Below, in pieces: positions 33,301 to 34,559 of a stretch of 34,559 nucleotides of DNA. This DNA comes from an uncultured Fibrobacter sp. GTDB taxonomy: Bacteria > Fibrobacterota > Fibrobacteria > Fibrobacterales > Fibrobacteraceae. The stretch spans positions 1-34,559 of the forward strand of contig NZ_CALEFV010000207.1 of NCBI RefSeq assembly GCF_937877005.1, in the 5' to 3' direction. Made by a program: the position numbers and the translations under genes. The first letter of the stretch is position 1. Each line of letters begins with the position of its first letter. Under the pieces are notes generated by a model that was not told the DNA's origin, ran no database searches, and was given only the letters and a program-made list of their open reading frames with translations.

Positions 33301-33772
33301 CATTGGTGGCCGCATTGGTTCCTGCAATAATCGTCCAGTCAGACGACGTCTGCACTCCACTGCTGGTCAATGTTCCCGTCACCTTCGGGGAAAGCGAATT
33401 GCCGTCAATATCCACCACTTCGAACTCGGTCGCCGTGCCCACATAGTAGAACTGCTTTTCGGGGTCACTTTCCAAATAACCGGCCTGATTAATACGAATG
33501 GGCGACATGCGATAATTAATCGCATCCAAATAAGCCTGGTTCAGCGTGTCGGGAATCAACGCGTTCGGCACGTAAGACGCCGGGGTCCTGTTCTTGGGAA
33601 CCATGTTGTGCTTCTTGGTAACCGTTGTGTCGTAATGATCGAATACCGTCGTATCCCACGTAAGCGGCCATACCGGACGTATCAGGTCGTAAGGAGTAGG
33701 TTGTTCCTGGTCTGCAGCCATTACAGACAAGGCCGCCAGCAAAACAAAGGACAATAACTTCTTTATCGGCAC
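27320..33772 (-). CDS. Giant modular GH9 endoglucanase (cellulase), upstream copy
   Basis: The start is GTG 33772: AAAGGAGG lies 5 nt upstream and the resulting signal peptide (cleavage after SVMAA) is normal; ATG 33829 would add 19 unlikely residues. The product is 2150 aa. After an N-terminal extension, a CelD_N Ig domain (~90-205) begins MSPIRINQAGYLES. The GH9 barrel (~210-775) has GGYYDCGDHLK (Asp268, Asp271), HPHHR (700-704) and LSETCIDAAA (Glu753). Two FN3-like domains follow (~780-880, ~885-985), then a CBM3-like domain (LDLNIYNNEARAFDSL, ~1000). A C-terminal array carries Asp-rich turns (DSDCDNVAD, DHEGDGYPD). A FlgD-like domain and tail KTFGFRRVKR close the protein. Domain order parallels the neighbouring GH9, so they are tandem paralogs. 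It heads the long minus-strand block. Confidence 0.93.
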   Translation of the reverse strand: MPIKKLLSFVLLAALSVMAADQEQPTPYDLIRPVWPLTWDTTVFDHYDTTVTKKHNMVPKNRTPASYVPNALIPDTLNQAYLDAINYRMSPIRINQAGYLESDPEKQFYYVGTATEFEVVDIDGNSLSPKVTGTLTSSGVQTSSDWTIIAGTNAATNDQKRYQLDITGQSGIIQIGNIPGSVPTNTRLRIKVGNDISSTFIVSEKVYSMVRNAALKFYGINRSGYGDSWFHPASHTKDGAGPIVTGSDDVRGSYDESLAGTLEGGYYDCGDHLKESQTQMYAFMVAAVLAATNPDADEDNYAFNHGETVNTDGIPDMLREAKHGADFVLRAYRRANGVIDDMALSVGNFGADHGWWGRPENQDKLPVDNSAAATDRGGPATRTVRLGEIGSNIGGETAAGLAIVGKMYAEYPEYKDFADSCLVVAEKMYDFAKSLAQGKSSYDGGKPFKNNTVAAGWSSPAYNGNNEFYDDLALASVALLYATGKKEYADDMIRTRNLVAGQEYMDGAGAFAGGWFVTNDKGFLKNVKNTSWANVYAYATYALYKLILADKTKATTEYGLTEEEWLNAVEDCITSMILNLEDMSGNGTGSIALPGIPNGQGPAWKLRGALSFDPTWYTMMTDQTWIYNRYQAGNIFEVLAYADVAKDIEKKGLVLPIMGSPDWKADEMHQLAINQLNYMLGVNPWDVSFILGIGDKNDAHPHHRAANPEGKNMPGANYKYNPPVGALFGGVTPGTTNSWVPSNKSWEDYHLSETCIDAAATIVSSGMLAAAKFDRTAAPGVNVEIRHVGMDSAIVMVKLTSRGTASLYYGTDEGSMNTIAVPDDSSAGVQHQIILRGLQNGTTYYFYVAGLNAYKQENFTMKYLVDSTKTPFSFTTLNSVESAQINNVTVCNMFGDSAEIMWYTPNGEYESKVYWDTVPHATAAEYAFNSGAGNADVSGIPTRFHYVKIGGLKEKTTYYYMVESNGQFANTNEKTGELLKFTTPVGWYDFSVRSYQYEFGGLDFLDLNIYNNEARAFDSLTLRMYFTAKPEEVEKCATLIDIDICQAYDEAGFNKPCETGDEIRYLMRHALPVRLDDTYDATTGKYSYYFPVPLGSTTIKSSSRVRLDFGFSSGLSNDNYETCETLRTLAKKRMTKETSDWSWSPHEFLVDGADYVGMPFEDKDYGDIDNEIPINPYIVVYRKDEFIWGYSPSYQEMTTKKAHYEMDVTLDAPFNVSNGSYVEIDQTSSTVFVNGYAHVTEGGYITRIWANGTEIDTYIKRIGNEILLLRREDNHIVAHYNVTSGGGEIDSTGLWSLSIPVKMKIGSNKIDLTIFAGADPECAECSENGGCAFINRTYYVQFSRGNLTASSLTIKDEAGNPIASPADPANTRFYIYLNDKDKAGTSAPIEVLVINNKKSDTLKVKMVEDSSNPGSFKSSVAISAVSVAPEARSGNQISFFAGDTIQVIYMDPDDEEDVSKQSFFAESKYPEPLKVLAQDSDCDNVADKLVVEFSNTLEEAYSFDSIRIYLPGMSDTTTLKIDASAALNQSVVSIDLPASLGVEKTAAPVGMATVYLKAEGATNAERIAISDGIAPQLLSFTILENPNHETPEDTLMIAFTEPVLLASATSWFVEVAGVTGADIKVLGKATTSNDGKSWLYAISGNTDGKMLPIGGTVTVKANSVSDKAFNMLDPAGACNTVKIVETPKPVPVTLAEMRDHEGDGYPDELYMKFEKKLRDKDMLDSFVVEWGAEGEVRSFKPEWKHEFETGTRWEKISSVDSSSGTPVVTVDSVEVTDTVSVIIVDISASESYTLGATTGPYDGYGRVTPRLGPEGGFFDKYYPVVDKCPPIIMSAVWQGIDIGDDEDGTQDYVTLTFSEPMDTVDGNPYVVERNRDGSAGVFFSPRQNPKLTMSYTSGMLTARLGAKHKYNEAIWIADSVRLVSDNETSVFKDRAGLFAGYGTPWVPVTGSVSSIRFSITNMNGVTLSRSSDSVYYGGLPIATDENFRLTAENKDGGTVIIASGNTSMHDVFSAPIKDYRHAGPLFMIEVTLPIRDSVGNIDRDYDIKLELDIFNNMGSFVNRTNYKFKASQVEEFISASSTLTLYLEWCAPEDYPASSEGKKIATGPYIAKFGTEAKGEYLTEPPENDHTDMSESDMFTKTFGFRRVKR

Positions 33773-33777
33773 AAAAG

Positions 33778-33785
33778 CCTCCTTT
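33778..33785 (-). promoter_or_regulatory. Ribosome-binding site deciding the GTG start of the upstream cellulase
   Basis: On the minus strand AAAGGAGG precedes GTG 33772 by 5 nt (CTTTT). This is the best Shine-Dalgarno in the right half and overrules the upstream ATGs at 33829 and 33814. Confidence 0.8.
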
Positions 33786-34020
33786 AATTTTATCGCAAAT
33801 AGCGGGCGCAGCATGCGTCCGTTCAACATCCCAAATACACTACCCTAAAAATAAATTTAAATGACTGAAAAGGCTCACCCTGTAAACAGAAAATGTTCCC
33901 GTTTTGCTCTCAAAAAGGCCATAAATAGCCCATAGGAACGCACAGTTCCAAAATAAAAGTTTTTAATAACAAACAGAACGGTTTAAAAAAGTTTACAAGA
34001 ATCCTATCAGTATTACCTTA
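33786..34020 (-). other. Leader and promoter region of the cellulase block
   Basis: About 235 nt without a gene. It is AT-rich and must hold the promoter for the GH9 block. A TGTATTTG segment on the minus strand (about 33832-33839) is the nearest TAnnTTTG-like box and would give a leader of roughly 55 nt. A small inverted repeat GGAAC-N5-GTTCC lies at 33935-33949. I saw no sigma-54 type GG-N10-GC element that I can defend and no riboswitch. Confidence 0.35.
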
Positions 34021-34023
34021 TGC

Positions 34024-34054
34024 AAAAAAAAAGCCCGATACCCGAAGGTATCGG
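34024..34054 (-). terminator. Rho-independent terminator of the right-edge gene
   Basis: On the minus strand CCGATACC (34054-34047), loop TTCG, GGTATCGG (34042-34035), then GGC and a run of nine T. It lies about 30 nt after the stop at 34086. Confidence 0.88.
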
Positions 34055-34085
34055 ACCGTAAAAACATTAATTCGCCTAGAACCGA

Positions 34086-34559
34086 TTAGTCCTTGCCGGT
34101 GAAGATAATCACGAGCACGGAGGCAACGAATGCCGCGGACACAATCAGGAATTCCCACGGATTTTCCATGATGGTGGTCTTTGCAGAGCCATTGGAGCCA
34201 GATTCGAGCTTAGCCTGTTCTTCGGCCTTGGCCTGAGCTTCAGCTTCGGCAGCTTTCTTTTCTTCTTCAGCCTTGGCGAGAGCGGCGCTGTCGACCGGGG
34301 CTTCTTCAGCCTTGGCTTCGAGGACTTCGGCAGAATCGGCCTTGGCAGTGTCGGCGGCAGCTACAGCTTCGGCAGGAGCGGCAGCGGCAGAATCAGCCGG
34401 GGCAGCTGCAGTAGAATCAGCAGCAGGAGCGGCGGCAGCTTCAGCAGGAGCAGCGGCAGCGGAATCCGTAGCGGCAGGAGCGGCGGCTTCAGCCGGGGCA
34501 GCAGCAGGTGCGGCGGCGGCAGGTGCGGCAGCCGGAGCAGGAGCAGCAGCGGGAGCAGC
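34086..34559 (-). CDS. Partial Ala/Pro-rich protein with C-terminal membrane anchor
   Basis: The frame is open from the window edge (34559) to a TAA stop at 34086, 157 codons; the start lies outside. The first ~85 residues are almost only Ala and Pro with scattered Ser, Asp and Glu (AAPAEAAAPAATDSAAAAP). A Glu/Lys/Ala helix follows (LAKAEEEKKAAEAEAQAKA). The end is a single hydrophobic helix, WEFLIVSAAFVASVLVIIF, and the short tail TGKD. This is a tail-anchor or C-terminal transmembrane design. The Ala/Pro stretch would be extended and flexible, as in TonB-like or periplasm-spanning linkers. The family is not recognised. It is transcribed separately and ends in a good terminator. Confidence 0.75.
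   Translation of the reverse strand, partial: AAPAAAPAPAAAPAAAAPAAAPAEAAAPAATDSAAAAPAEAAAAPAADSTAAAPADSAAAAPAEAVAAADTAKADSAEVLEAKAEEAPVDSAALAKAEEEKKAAEAEAQAKAEEQAKLESGSNGSAKTTIMENPWEFLIVSAAFVASVLVIIFTGKD

Noticed and set aside
32804..33757. A 317-codon plus-strand frame near the start of the upstream cellulase
   Set aside because: It lies wholly opposite the signal peptide and catalytic region of the GH9 gene and has no family features.
33829..33829. ATG 33829 as start of the upstream cellulase
   Set aside because: It has no Shine-Dalgarno and puts 19 residues before the signal peptide. GTG 33772 has AAAGGAGG at 5 nt.
33935..33949. Small inverted repeat as a sigma-54 or activator site before the cellulase block
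   Set aside because: Arms are only 5 bp and no sigma-54 GG-N10-GC element could be defended nearby. It is noted only as part of the leader region.

Overview
The window looks like chromosomal DNA from a cellulolytic member of the Fibrobacterota (Fibrobacter-like). Three things point there: two giant modular GH9 cellulases in tandem, many Sec-exported lipoproteins with Ser-rich or Ig-like architecture, and promoters with a TAnnTTTR core like the -7 box of the related Bacteroidota. This assignment is an inference from gene content; no search was run. I saw no tRNA, rRNA, CRISPR array or intact insertion sequence.

Left edge (1-1130): this stretch does not resemble the rest. Two short minus-strand genes (1-451) have N-terminal features of a GIY-YIG-nuclease-associated family. 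The first runs into what looks like an ApbE flavin-transferase segment. Facing them, a promoter close to the sigma-70 consensus and a strong Shine-Dalgarno drive an ORF (586-1521). Its first 179 codons are glycoside-hydrolase-like and its last ~130 codons are the C-terminal half of RNase PH. Mosaic contig edge or assembly chimera is the leading explanation.

1131-3234: the rph 3' half abuts hisH with no gap. After hisH come an orphan OppF/DppF-type ATPase and xseB, all on minus.

3263-11357 (plus): a cell-envelope cluster. Three tandem paralogous lipoproteins, two paralogous PEGA-type proteins with a C-terminal membrane hairpin, an outer-membrane-barrel-like protein with a TPR-like region and a Lys-rich tail, then a DedA membrane protein. 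The first five genes overlap or nearly touch and form one operon. This is the best candidate here for an undescribed envelope complex.

11421-14081: a possible gene remnant, an Rpn-family PD-(D/E)XK nuclease with nine 12-bp repeats encoding G-R-A-E, and a convergent PKD-type lipoprotein.

33772-14227 (minus): a long co-directional block in the order GH9, GH9, 7TM-PAS-PAS histidine kinase, single-domain response regulator, sigma-54 activator with a degenerate receiver, dnaB, mlaE, mlaF. From the second cellulase onward no gap exceeds 11 nt, so cellulase, signalling, replicative helicase and lipid-transport genes appear co-transcribed. The right edge holds the 3' part of an Ala/Pro-rich tail-anchored protein.

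A recurrent regulatory pattern is TAnnTTTR (or near match) followed by exactly 5 nt and then the start codon, with no Shine-Dalgarno. It occurs at xseB, the first lipoprotein, the barrel protein and dedA, and suggests leaderless transcripts.
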